From Anaerolineae bacterium (GTDB lineage: Bacteria > Chloroflexota > Anaerolineae > Anaerolineales > Villigracilaceae), in contig PMLN01000298.1 of assembly GCA_003158885.1 (NCBI GenBank), positions 9,719 to 34,600 of the forward strand: a stretch of 24,882 nt of DNA, given 5' to 3'. The notes beneath the pieces are model-generated. The model had not been told where the DNA came from and did not search any database. It was given only the letters and a program-made list of their open reading frames with translations. The stretch's first letter is position 1. Each line of letters opens with the position of its first letter. Shown one piece after another: positions 14,060 to 21,540 of this stretch. Made by a program: the position numbers and the translations under genes.

Positions 14060-14131
14060 CTCCTCGCCGAGGATTTGAACCTCGAACCTAGCGGTTAACA
14101 GCCGCCCGCTCTGCCGTTGAGCTAGCGAGGA
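14060..14131 (-). tRNA. tRNA-Asn (anticodon GTT)
   Basis: A complete cloverleaf of 72 nt. The acceptor arms TCCTCGC and GCGAGGA pair fully, with discriminator G73 at 14060. The D arm (GCTCAACGGCAGAGC), the anticodon arm with loop CTGTTAA and the T arm with GGTTCAAATCC are all present. The anticodon GTT reads AAC/AAU. The CCA end is not encoded. It is transcribed alone from a consensus promoter and ends at its own terminator. Confidence 0.95.
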
Positions 14132-14142
14132 AGGCGAGCAGG

Positions 14143-14171
14143 ATTATACGGTCAAGGCAGAGGCATGTCAA
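14143..14171 (-). promoter_or_regulatory. Consensus promoter of tRNA-Asn
   Basis: TTGACA (14171-14166), a 17-bp spacer and TATAAT (14148-14143) match the sigma70 consensus exactly. They lie 11 nt upstream of the tRNA 5' end. Confidence 0.9.
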
Positions 14172-14180
14172 GCCTCGATT

Positions 14181-14545
14181 GAACAGGCGGCATGGTTTTC
14201 TCAAGAACCAATTTTCAGGCCAAGAATCTGGCGGAGGCCATGAAACTCCCGGATTTCCTTCATGATTTGCGCCAGCGCATCACGAAATTTGAGATGCGTC
14301 AAGCTTTCTTGAGAAAACCATAGAACAGGCGGCATGCATTTGTCAAAGTCAGAGAACGAACCGCAAAGCTCGCCAAGACCGCGAAGAAAAAACAAGAATC
14401 TTAGCGAACGCCTGCCCTTCGTTCTTTGAGGGTTGCGTGCTTCGCGTTAATAAAATGCCAAAGCATAGATTCACCATGGGTTTTGAGAAGGCCATGGAAC
14501 AGGCGGCATGATCTATCAAAGTCAGAGAATGAACCGCAAAGCCCG
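14181..14545. repeat. Cluster of dispersed repeats between tRNA-Asn and a lipoprotein gene
   Basis: No gene is supported here. GAACAGGCGGCATG occurs three times (14181-14194, 14323-14336, 14497-14510). The second and third copies lie in a longer repeat of about 85 bp (about 14306-14389 and 14480-14563), which also shares TCAAAGTCAGAGAA and GAACCGCAAAGC. ATGGTTTTCTCAAGAA (14192-14207) is exactly inverted at 14306-14321. The third copy runs into the 3' end of the lipoprotein gene. Confidence 0.75.
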
Positions 14546-15307
14546 CTAGGACCGCAAAGATTTCTTCTTTGGATTCGAGGCGGCCTTTTTCCTGCGCTGA
14601 TCCATCCAACGCCAAAAGGCCGGGATGAGCAGGGCCGTGAGCAAAATCCCGGCAATCCATCCCCAATCCAATGAACCAATCCGCTTTGTGAATGTGACCT
14701 TTACCTCAATATCATCCTGATAGGACTTGACCTCGCGCCAGTAATCCTGGCCTTGAAATTGGACAAGGCGATAGAGGATCAGCGTCAGCCGCTGCGTCCC
14801 GCTTTTGCGGGCGGTGACTTCCCAGGCCCAACGCGTGGTCTCGGTTCCGCTGACCAGTTGTTCGGGATCATTCTGCACAGGCTGGATGGAGAAGGCCTGG
14901 GGATCATCGGAGAGCAGAGTCGCTTTCATACGCGGCGTGATCTGAACGCTGGCACTGGCAACCTGCCCACTGGCCGTGACCTGCGTGCTCAAGGCCTGCG
15001 GGGAAAGCGAAGGATTGAGGAGCAGTTCGACGGTGGTGGTTTCATCCAACAACATGGACTGCGGCTTGTTATAGGCAATATTGGCGTTGATGGATTGCTG
15101 GAGGATGGAATCGATCTGCGCCAACTGGTCCGCGACCGAAGGCGTACCGGGCGCGGGCGCGGTGGGCGCAGGTGCAGCCGTTCCAGTGGAAGGCGCTGCG
15201 ATGGCAGGAGTTGGAGTTAGGGGAACAGAGGTTGCGACCTGGCCGCAAGAAACGATGAAGAACAAGACCGCGACCACGAACAGAATCGATCTGAAGGCTT
15301 TTTGCAT
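14546..15307 (-). CDS. Lipoprotein with a C-terminal membrane anchor, unknown function
   Basis: A 253-residue exported protein. The signal peptide ends at FIVSC, with C21 as the likely lipidated residue. Residues 25-57 are an Ala/Pro/Thr-rich linker. The outer domain (about 60-205) is beta-rich and includes TTVELLLNPSLSPQ, VQITPRMKATLL and TRWAWEVTARKSG, a pattern seen in other Chloroflexota surface proteins. A second hydrophobic segment (about 214-236) is followed by a very basic tail, so both ends may be tethered to the membrane. GGAAGG precedes ATG 15307. The 3' end overlaps one of the dispersed repeats, which may have replaced the original C-terminus. It is downstream of glpX on the same strand. 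Confidence 0.78.
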   Translation of the reverse strand: MQKAFRSILFVVAVLFFIVSCGQVATSVPLTPTPAIAAPSTGTAAPAPTAPAPGTPSVADQLAQIDSILQQSINANIAYNKPQSMLLDETTTVELLLNPSLSPQALSTQVTASGQVASASVQITPRMKATLLSDDPQAFSIQPVQNDPEQLVSGTETTRWAWEVTARKSGTQRLTLILYRLVQFQGQDYWREVKSYQDDIEVKVTFTKRIGSLDWGWIAGILLTALLIPAFWRWMDQRRKKAASNPKKKSLRS

Positions 15308-15346
15308 GACAACCTTCCTGCCACCATTCCAGCGGCAAAGCCGAAC

Positions 15347-16333
15347 TCAGTACTTAATGGCGCTCAATTGATACAGCTTGTCCGTCCGATGCGTGGCCGT
15401 GATCTGGCGCACGGTGCCGGTCAGACCGCGCACAACGATGGAATCGGTGCGGGCGCCGTCGCCGAAATAACGGACGCCCTTGAGCAATTCGCCATCGGTG
15501 ATGCCGGTGGCGGCGAAGAAGACATCCTCGGAGGAAACCAGATCTTCCATGGTCAGGATCTTATCGAAGTCATACCCGGCTTCGCGTCCGCGGCGGAGTT
15601 CATCGGCGTCGCGGGCATAGAGCTTGCCCTGGATCTCACCGCCCATGGCGCGCAGGGCGCAGGCCGCCAGCACGCCCTCGGGCGTGCCGCCGATCCCGAT
15701 CAAGACATCCACACCGGCATCCGGCCAGGCGGTCATGAGGGCCGCGGCCACATCGCCATCAGGGATGATACGGATGCGCGCGCCGACCTTCCTGATCTCG
15801 GCGATCATGGCATCGTGACGAGGGCGATCCAGGATAATCGTCGTCAGGTCTTCGACATCCTTGTTCTTGGCCTTGGCAATGGCCTTGAGATTCTCGGTGA
15901 TGGATTTTTCGATGTTGATGCGGCCCTTGGCTTCGGGTCCGACGGCCAGCTTGTTCATATAAACGAAGGGTCCTGGGTTAAACATGGTGCCGCGCGGCGC
16001 AATGGCGACCGCGGCCAGCGAGTTGGAGCGTCCAAAGGCCAGGGGGCGGGTGCCGTCAATCGGATCCGCGGCCACATCCACATCCGGCGCGGAACCGTTG
16101 CCGACATTCTCGCCGTTATACAACATGGGGGCGTTATCCTTCTCGCCCTCGCCGATGATGATGACCCCGTTGATGTCCACCGTCTGGAGAACAAGCCGCA
16201 TGGCATTGACCGCCGCGCCATCGGCGGCCTCCTTGTCGCCGCGCCCCATGAAGCGGCCGGCTGAAAGTGCGGCAGCTTCGGTCACGCGCACCAGTTCGAG
16301 CGCCAGGTTGCGGGTAGGCGCATTATGATCCAT
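15347..16333 (-). CDS. glpX: Fructose-1,6-bisphosphatase class II
   Basis: GlpX removes the 1-phosphate of fructose 1,6-bisphosphate in gluconeogenesis; some homologues also act on sedoheptulose bisphosphate. The 328-residue product is full length. It contains IIGEGEKDNAPMLYNGE (acidic metal ligands E62 and E64) and the signature ADPIDGTRPLAFGRSNS, with D90 and D93. ATG 16333 has GGAGG 5 nt upstream. It follows cdsA with a 15-bp gap and probably extends the translation/lipid operon, in a place where dxr often lies in other bacteria. Confidence 0.95.
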   Translation of the reverse strand: MDHNAPTRNLALELVRVTEAAALSAGRFMGRGDKEAADGAAVNAMRLVLQTVDINGVIIIGEGEKDNAPMLYNGENVGNGSAPDVDVAADPIDGTRPLAFGRSNSLAAVAIAPRGTMFNPGPFVYMNKLAVGPEAKGRINIEKSITENLKAIAKAKNKDVEDLTTIILDRPRHDAMIAEIRKVGARIRIIPDGDVAAALMTAWPDAGVDVLIGIGGTPEGVLAACALRAMGGEIQGKLYARDADELRRGREAGYDFDKILTMEDLVSSEDVFFAATGITDGELLKGVRYFGDGARTDSIVVRGLTGTVRQITATHRTDKLYQLSAIKY

Positions 16334-16348
16334 GATCGCCTCCGGGAA

Positions 16349-17158
16349 TTATTTGAGAAAAAAGAATCGAATCCAATACACGCCGATCACCGCGCCCCAG
16401 ATCAGCGAATCGATGCGGTCGAACGCGCCGCCGTGGCCGGGCAGGAAATTGCCCGAGTCCTTCATCGCGCCGAAGCGTTTGAAGAGACTCTCGCCCAGGT
16501 CGCCGAGCGTGGTGACCGTGCTTAATACAAATCCGAACAAAAGGCCCTGCAGGATGCTGACATGCAGCGGGCCGTAGGTTGAATAAGCGTAGGCAAAGAA
16601 GGCACCATAGAGCGTACCCATGAACACGCCCGCCCAATAGCCCTCCCATGACTTTTTGGGGCTGAGGCGGGGCGTCATGAAGTGTTTGCCATAACGCGCA
16701 CCGAAGCTGTACGCGCCGATGTCTGCCAGCCAGACGGTGGGCAAAACGAACATCACCCACCAGCTACCGTCCGGCAGGGCATGCAGGTCAATGAGGTATG
16801 AACCGACCCAGCCCAGATAAACAAAACAGCCGACCGTGACGAGAAAATCGAACGCGGCCCGCTCACGGCCGCGCTCATAAGCGATTAGATGGACGGTCAT
16901 CGCCAAAAGGATGAGGCCGGTAAAAACGGGTTCCGCCAGATCAGGCCGAAAGGCGCGCGCCGCCAAAATCACCAGCGTGCCGCCCACCGATAAATAGCTG
17001 GAGGGATGGTAATCGGCCTGGCGGAACATTTGGGCCATTTCCCAGGCGGCCAGCCCCACGAAGAAACCGATCAGGAGAAAATATAAAATGCCCCCAAAGA
17101 TGACGGCAGGCATAACAATTGCAAGCAGAACGAGCGCCGTGAGCGTACGCCTAGCCAT
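16349..17158 (-). CDS. cdsA: Phosphatidate cytidylyltransferase (CDP-diglyceride synthase)
   Basis: An integral membrane enzyme that makes CDP-diacylglycerol from phosphatidic acid and CTP, the branch point of phospholipid synthesis. The 269 residues contain several hydrophobic helices. The C-terminal CDP-DG synthase signature is at about 224-251: SLFKRFGAMKDSGN, then LPGHGGAFDRIDS. ATG 17158 overlaps the uppS stop by 8 bp, so the two are translationally coupled. Order uppS-cdsA is conserved in bacteria. Confidence 0.95.
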   Translation of the reverse strand: MARRTLTALVLLAIVMPAVIFGGILYFLLIGFFVGLAAWEMAQMFRQADYHPSSYLSVGGTLVILAARAFRPDLAEPVFTGLILLAMTVHLIAYERGRERAAFDFLVTVGCFVYLGWVGSYLIDLHALPDGSWWVMFVLPTVWLADIGAYSFGARYGKHFMTPRLSPKKSWEGYWAGVFMGTLYGAFFAYAYSTYGPLHVSILQGLLFGFVLSTVTTLGDLGESLFKRFGAMKDSGNFLPGHGGAFDRIDSLIWGAVIGVYWIRFFFLK

Positions 17159-17897
17159 TGCTCTTGTTTGCTACCACATTCGAGATGCCGCCGTAACGGC
17201 GATTGCGCTGGGCATAGACTTGCAGCGCGTGACGGTATTCCTCCTTGTTGAAGTCGGGCCAAAAGGTGGGCGTGATGTACCACTCGGAATAGGCCGCCTG
17301 CCAGATCAAAAAATTGCTGACGCGCAATTCACCCGAAGTGCGGATGATCAAATCCGGATCGGGCACCCCGGCGGTGTACATGTATTGGCTGACCATTTCA
17401 TCGGTGACTTTTTCAGGTTGAACGCCATCCTTCATCATATGCTGGATGGCCTGGACGATCTCGTCGCGTCCCCCATAATTGAACGCCACGTTCAGAATGA
17501 GACGGTTGTTATTACGGGTCGCGTCAATGGCATCCAGAACCTTTTCCTGCAAGGTGGGCGCCAGGCGTTCGAGCCGCCCGATGTGACGCAATTGGACGCC
17601 TTCCTTATCCAGTTCGGCCAATTCCCGGTCAATGACATCCTCGAGGATGTGCATCAGCCCATCCACCTCTTCGGGCGGGCGTCCCCAGTTCTCGGTGGAG
17701 AAGGCATAAATCGTCAAATACTTTACGCCGAATTCGACCGAAGCGCGGATGATGCGCCGCAAATTTTCGGTGCCCGCTTTATGCCCCGCAAGACGCGGCA
17801 AGCCGCGCGAGATGGCCCAGCGCCCATTGCCATCCATAATAATGGCGACATGGCGGGGAGTTTTTTCGAGAGGCAGGTCGAGAGGTTGATCCGGCAT
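17151..17897 (-). CDS. uppS: Isoprenyl transferase (undecaprenyl diphosphate synthase)
   Basis: A cis-prenyltransferase that extends farnesyl diphosphate to the C55 lipid carrier used for envelope glycan synthesis. The 248-residue product has HVAIIMDGNGRWA (catalytic D22), the GG-x-x-E/D region (NYGGRDEIVQ) and RTSGELRVSNFLIWQAAYSE, which binds the diphosphate of the second substrate. Start ATG 17897 lacks a clear ribosome binding site. It lies 89 bp downstream of frr; that gap holds inverted repeats. Confidence 0.95.
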   Translation of the reverse strand: MPDQPLDLPLEKTPRHVAIIMDGNGRWAISRGLPRLAGHKAGTENLRRIIRASVEFGVKYLTIYAFSTENWGRPPEEVDGLMHILEDVIDRELAELDKEGVQLRHIGRLERLAPTLQEKVLDAIDATRNNNRLILNVAFNYGGRDEIVQAIQHMMKDGVQPEKVTDEMVSQYMYTAGVPDPDLIIRTSGELRVSNFLIWQAAYSEWYITPTFWPDFNKEEYRHALQVYAQRNRRYGGISNVVANKSNG

Positions 17898-17917
17898 TGT
17901 AGTTGTAGTCCAATCCG

Positions 17918-17967
17918 TCTAAATGGTCTCAATAGTCTACCAAGTCAGCATGAGACCATTGAGGCTG
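17918..17967. repeat. Inverted repeat between frr and uppS
   Basis: AATGGTCTCA and TGAGACCATT form a perfect 10-bp stem about 12 nt apart, set within a wider region where GTCTAA and TTAGAC are also inverted. There is no T-run. It is probably a dispersed palindromic repeat rather than a terminator within the operon. Confidence 0.5.
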
Positions 17968-17986
17968 CCAAGACCGATTAGACTAA

Positions 17987-18544
17987 TCACACTTCCATGA
18001 TCTCGGCTTCTTTTTTCTTTCCAAGCTCAGCCACTTCTTCAATAAACTTATCGGTCATTTTTTGCAAGTCTTCTTCGCCGCTCTTGAGATCATCCTCCGA
18101 GATGAGTTTCTCCTTCTCAAAGTCACGCATATCATTGTGCGAATCGCGGCGGATGTTGCGGATGGCCACGCGCGACACTTCGAGCCGCGTATGAACATGC
18201 TTGGCCAGATCATGACGGCGATCCTCGGTGAGAGGGGGCAGGTTGAGATGAATGACCTTGCCGTCGCTATTGGGATTCAAGCCCAAGTCGGAGGCTTGAA
18301 TCGCCCGTTCGATCTCCTTGAGGGCAGTCGAGTCAAAGGGCTTGATCATCAGCGAACGCGCTTCCGGCACGCTGATGGTGGCCAACTGCATCAGAGGAGT
18401 GGGAGTATCGTAATAATTGACTGCGAGTCTTTCGACCAGCGCCGGATTGGCGCGCCCCGTCCGGATGGCGGCCAGGTCATCGCTCAAGTTTTTGATCGCG
18501 CTCTGCATGCGATGTTCAGCATCTTTCAGAAGATCTTTAATCAC
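17987..18544 (-). CDS. frr: Ribosome recycling factor
   Basis: RRF works with EF-G to split the post-termination ribosome. The 185 residues are typical, with the GRANPALVERLAVNYYDTPTP segment and the C-terminal helix region KLISEDDLKSGEEDLQK. The start is GTG 18544, supported by GGAGG 5 nt upstream; the overlapping ATG at 18546 is out of frame and stops at once. It is separated from pyrH by about 300 bp of repeats, unlike the tight spacing usual in this cluster. Confidence 0.96.
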   Translation of the reverse strand: MIKDLLKDAEHRMQSAIKNLSDDLAAIRTGRANPALVERLAVNYYDTPTPLMQLATISVPEARSLMIKPFDSTALKEIERAIQASDLGLNPNSDGKVIHLNLPPLTEDRRHDLAKHVHTRLEVSRVAIRNIRRDSHNDMRDFEKEKLISEDDLKSGEEDLQKMTDKFIEEVAELGKKKEAEIMEV

Positions 18545-18845
18545 ATCGGCCTCCGTAAACTATGTTCGGTATTAAGGATACACTAAAACGGAAAAATACG
18601 CTATGGGAAAACGCATGCGGGAGTGGATAAAATCGTGGGCTAATTTTTCAACACAGAGACCACAGAGAAAAATAAGAGCAAAAAGCTCTGTGCACTCCGT
18701 GGTGAATGATTCAGAAACCCACGAAATTAGCTGCTCTCACGCATTCGGGAGAGGAATTGAGCCAGCCTGAGAGACTCTCAAAGCAGACGGGCTTGTACAA
18801 AGCGATTTTGCACAAGCCCGTCCAGGGAGGTACCGGATGAAAATC
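18545..18845. repeat. Imperfect palindromic repeat and long hairpin between pyrH and frr
   Basis: No gene seen. At about 18630-18740, CACAGAGACCACAGAGA and GCTCTGTGCACTCCGTGG form the arms of an imperfect palindrome, itself flanked by inverted GTGGG/CCCAC and TTAGC copies. At 18786-18822, GACGGGCTTGT and ACAAGCCCGTC form a perfect 11-bp stem (more with the inner CAAA/TTTTG). This follows the pyrH stop on the minus strand but has no T-run. Confidence 0.6.
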
Positions 18846-19562
18846 CTACGCGCTGACCAGGGTGCCGACCTTATCGCCTTTGAGGGCGGCAATCAAGGCC
18901 TGCGGATCCCACAAGTTAAGCACCAGGATGGGAAGATTATTCTCCATGCACAACGTAACCGCGGTGCTGTCCATCACTTCGAGGCGGCGATTCAAAACCT
19001 CGATATAACTGAGCGCATCGAAGCGCCTGGCGTCCCGGTTTTTCTTGGGGTCGGAGTCGTACACGCCGTCCACTTTCGTGGCCTTGATGACGACATCGGC
19101 GTCTATTTCGGAGGCGCGCAGGGCGGCGGCAGTATCGGTGGAAAAGAAGGGGTTGCCGGTGCCGGCGCCGAAGATGACCACGCGTCCCTTTTCGAGATGG
19201 CGGATGGCGCGGCGGCGGATGTAGGGTTCCGCGACTGCCCGCATTTCAATGGCCGACATCACGCGGGTGAAGACACCGATGCGCTCCAAGGCATCCATCA
19301 AGACCATAGAGTTCATGACCGTGGCTAACATGCCCATGTAGTCGGCGGTGGAGCGATCCATGCCGTGCTCCAGCCCCAGTTTGCCGCGCCACAGGTTGCC
19401 GGCGCCGATCACCACGGCCACTTCCACGCCCAAGTCATACACTTCCTTGATGCGGCGCGCCACGGATTCGGCCTCGTTCACATCAATGCCGAATCCGGAA
19501 GGACCCCCAATGGACTCCCCGCCAAGCTTGAGCAGGATACGTTTGTATTTTAGTTCGGACAT
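18846..19562 (-). CDS. pyrH: Uridylate (UMP) kinase
   Basis: PyrH phosphorylates UMP to UDP and is usually an allosteric hexamer. It has KRILLKLGGESIGG at the N-terminus, VVIGAGNLWRG, GTGNPFFSTDTAAALRASEI and KATKVDGVYDSDPK, all typical. ATG 19562 gives 238 residues, the family length. An in-frame GTG at 19583 would add seven residues (MREKEWN) and lies in a palindromic repeat that happens to supply AGGAGG, so it is less likely but not excluded. It follows tsf after a terminator. Confidence 0.93.
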   Translation of the reverse strand: MSELKYKRILLKLGGESIGGPSGFGIDVNEAESVARRIKEVYDLGVEVAVVIGAGNLWRGKLGLEHGMDRSTADYMGMLATVMNSMVLMDALERIGVFTRVMSAIEMRAVAEPYIRRRAIRHLEKGRVVIFGAGTGNPFFSTDTAAALRASEIDADVVIKATKVDGVYDSDPKKNRDARRFDALSYIEVLNRRLEVMDSTAVTLCMENNLPILVLNLWDPQALIAALKGDKVGTLVSA

Positions 19563-19576
19563 ATTCCACTCTTTCT

Positions 19577-19631
19577 CCCTCACCTGCCTCCTGCTCCCAA
19601 AAGCGGGAGAAGCAAGAGTTTCGAGTGAGGG
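19577..19631. repeat. Palindromic repeat just upstream of pyrH
   Basis: CCCTCAC (19577-19583) and GTGAGGG (19625-19631) enclose CTCCC (19594-19598) and GGGAG (19605-19609). It resembles the repeat embedded in the PyrD-like gene and abuts the pyrH translation start. Confidence 0.6.
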
Positions 19632-19638
19632 TTAAGAA

Positions 19639-19665
19639 AAAGGTCAACCTTAAAGGTTGACCTTT
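19639..19665 (-). terminator. Terminator after rpsB-tsf
   Basis: AAAGGTCAACCT and AGGTTGACCTTT form a perfect 12-bp stem with loop TAA, followed on the minus strand by a T-run. It lies 4 nt after the tsf stop codon, so rpsB-tsf is its own transcript or is partly insulated from pyrH. Confidence 0.85.
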
Positions 19666-19669
19666 GATC

Positions 19670-20278
19670 CTATTCCCGATTGAGGCTTTCTCCCAACTCC
19701 CAGCGTTGGAATCGGCGAATGATCAAATTCTCGCCGGTGGCGGCAATCGTTTGGAGGAGAAGCTTCTCAACGGTAATGCTTTCGTCGCGAATATAGGGCT
19801 GGCGCAGAAGCGCCACCTCATCCTTGAATTTTTCAAGGCGGCCTTCCACGATCTTCTCGGCGATGGCATCGGGCTTACCTTCTTCCTTTGCGCGTGCGCG
19901 GGCAATCCCGGCTTCGTGTTCCAGTTCAGAAGCTGGAATCTGCTCAGCCTTGATGTATTTCGGCGCCGAAGCTGCGATCTGCAAGGCAATCTCGTGCGCC
20001 ATGGTGCGGAACTGTTCCGAGCGAGCCACAAAATCCGTTTCGCAATTCACTTCAACCATCACACCCACGCGTCCGCCGCCGTGAGAATAAAGTTCCACGA
20101 TGCCATTGGAGGCTTCGCGATCGGCGCGCTTGGCGGCGGTGGCCATGCCCTTTTCGCGCAGAAAATCCACGGCCTTTTCAAAATCGCCATTCGCTTCCTG
20201 CAGAGCCTTGCGGCAATCCAGGACGCCGGCGCCCGTCGCGGCGCGTAATTCCTTGATCATATCAACTGTAATTACCAT
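19670..20278 (-). CDS. tsf: Elongation factor Ts
   Basis: EF-Ts reloads EF-Tu with GTP. The 202-residue form is short compared with the E. coli protein (283). It keeps the N-terminal UBA-like domain (MIKELRAATGAGVLDCRKAL), the EF-Tu-contacting TDFV (81-84 in CETDFVARS) and the C-terminal VEKLLLQTIAATGENLIIRR. The short form with a single core subdomain is common outside Proteobacteria. GAGGAAAG precedes ATG 20278. It follows rpsB with a 26-bp gap. Confidence 0.96.
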   Translation of the reverse strand: MVITVDMIKELRAATGAGVLDCRKALQEANGDFEKAVDFLREKGMATAAKRADREASNGIVELYSHGGGRVGVMVEVNCETDFVARSEQFRTMAHEIALQIAASAPKYIKAEQIPASELEHEAGIARARAKEEGKPDAIAEKIVEGRLEKFKDEVALLRQPYIRDESITVEKLLLQTIAATGENLIIRRFQRWELGESLNRE

Positions 20279-20304
20279 GTTACTTTCCTCAATCGAACGG
20301 CGAA

Positions 20305-21258
20305 TTATTCCGCCTGCCCGGGCTCAGTAGGTTGTGCTTCTTCCTTCGGTTTATCTTCACGCGGTTTTTCTTCGACCTTCTCCGCATGAGAAGCCGGATC
20401 ATCCGGAGTGCGCGTGACGCTCAACTTGGCCAAGGTGGCCTCACCCAGAAGCGCGCCTTCCTCGACCACCTCATCGGTCTCAACCACCTTGGGAGCTTTG
20501 CGTCCCTTGGGCTTTTCCGTCCTGGACTCCGCCACAGGAGCCGGTGCGGATTCTTCCGCAGGTTCCTCGTCCTTGCGCATGGCTTTGCCTTCCAGCACGG
20601 CATCGGCAATCTTGGCCACCAGCAACTTGATGGCCCGGATGGCGTCATCGTTGGAGGGGATCACATAATCCACACCATCGGGGTTGCAGTTCGTATCCAC
20701 GAGCGCGACCACGGGGATCTTGAGCAAATTGGCTTCGTGTACGGAGGCCTCTTCGCGGCCGACATCCACTACGAAGACCAACTCCGGCAGGCGCTTCATC
20801 TTCCGGACGCCGGATAAGCGAATGAGCAGGCGATCAATCTCGCGCTGGATCAGCAGCCCTTCCTTCTTGGTCAGACGGTTGATCTCGCCGGTATCACGCA
20901 GTTGTTCGAGGCGGTCCAATTCCTGGATACGAGCATACATGGTGGACCAGTTGGTGAGCATACCGCCCAGCCAGCGTTCCGTGACGTAAGGCATGCCACA
21001 GCGATCGGCCTCTTCCTTCACCGTCTCCTGCGCCTGGCGTTTCGTGCCGACGAACAAAACGTTCCCGCCGGTGGAAGCAGTATCGCGAACCAGGTTATAG
21101 GCATGGTTCAACAACTTGACCGTCTGCTGAAGGTCAATGATATGAATGCCGTTGCGTTCCGTGAAGATATACGGCTTCATACGCGGATCCCACTTGTTGG
21201 TGCGGTGTCCGAAATGGACGCCGCTCTCAAGCAGGGCTTTCATCGAAATAACAGCCAT
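20305..21258 (-). CDS. rpsB: Ribosomal protein S2 with a long charged C-terminal tail
   Basis: The core (about 1-228) is standard S2: MKALLESGVHFGHRTNKWDP, FVGTKRQAQ, RWLGGMLTNW and NCNPDGVDYVIPSNDDAIRA. About 89 further residues form a Lys/Glu/Pro/Ala-rich tail that contains a more structured patch (EGALLGEATLAKLS). Such tails occur in other S2 proteins of this group and may contact the ribosome or RNA. ATG 21258 is preceded by AAGGAGAACC; the open frame extends further upstream but there it overlaps the structured leader, so those starts are rejected. Confidence 0.95.
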   Translation of the reverse strand: MAVISMKALLESGVHFGHRTNKWDPRMKPYIFTERNGIHIIDLQQTVKLLNHAYNLVRDTASTGGNVLFVGTKRQAQETVKEEADRCGMPYVTERWLGGMLTNWSTMYARIQELDRLEQLRDTGEINRLTKKEGLLIQREIDRLLIRLSGVRKMKRLPELVFVVDVGREEASVHEANLLKIPVVALVDTNCNPDGVDYVIPSNDDAIRAIKLLVAKIADAVLEGKAMRKDEEPAEESAPAPVAESRTEKPKGRKAPKVVETDEVVEEGALLGEATLAKLSVTRTPDDPASHAEKVEEKPREDKPKEEAQPTEPGQAE

Positions 21259-21271
21259 GGTTCTCCTTATT

Positions 21272-21390
21272 TCCGTTCTCCAAATGCGCGATCTTTCCGG
21301 CATGGAACGGAGTGAGTTTAGCGGGAATATAGACCCGCTCAAGGACGCTTGATGCCCGTCCCGGGCAAGATGTATGGCGCTTACGCGCCA
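21272..21390 (-). promoter_or_regulatory. Structured 5' leader of rpsB, candidate autoregulatory element
   Basis: In transcript order there are five stems. (1) TGGCGC/GCGCCA with a GTAA tetraloop (21390-21375). (2) GCCCG/CGGGC (21366-21354). (3) TCAAG/CTTGA (21352-21339). (4) AGCGGG/CCCGCT (21339-21320). (5) TCCGTTC/GAACGGA (21311-21305 with 21278-21272), ending 13 nt before the ATG. The nearly gap-free arrangement suggests a folded RNA such as an S2-binding leader. Confidence 0.55.
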
Positions 21391-21398
21391 CGACAAAA

Positions 21399-21407
21399 AT
21401 TATATCA
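21399..21407 (-). promoter_or_regulatory. Extended -10 promoter (TGATATAAT) of rpsB-tsf
   Basis: TG-A-TATAAT on the minus strand predicts a start near 21392, immediately before the first leader stem and about 134 nt before the rpsB ATG. Confidence 0.7.
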
Positions 21408-21540
21408 TAAAACCCCGGCATCCATGCGAAATTCCTGCGCGTTTGCGCGTTTCGCAGCGCTTCCTTCCAAAAATTAATGCCATCCCGGACAAACGTTCCT
21501 TAAAAACTCTTAATCCATGCGCCCGGTGAAAAATCGAGAG

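Noticed and set aside
14181..14563. CRISPR array
   Set aside because: Three copies of a short repeat with unequal spacing and long shared flanks; no regular spacers and no cas genes.
14401..14679. 92-codon minus-strand frame and similar short frames near tRNA-Asn
   Set aside because: Their shared peptide (LCGSFSDFD) results from translating the DNA repeats, not from homologous genes.
15302..16264. 320-codon open frame antisense to glpX
   Set aside because: It is a mirror of the glpX codons, with His/Gly/Asp-rich composition and no family resemblance.
17088..17981. 297-codon open frame antisense to uppS and the start of cdsA
   Set aside because: uppS on the other strand is unmistakable; this frame has no ribosome binding site or motif.
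21259..21396. N-terminal extension of S2 upstream of ATG 21258
   Set aside because: It coincides with the structured leader, and the family start MAVISMKALLESG has its own AAGGAG.
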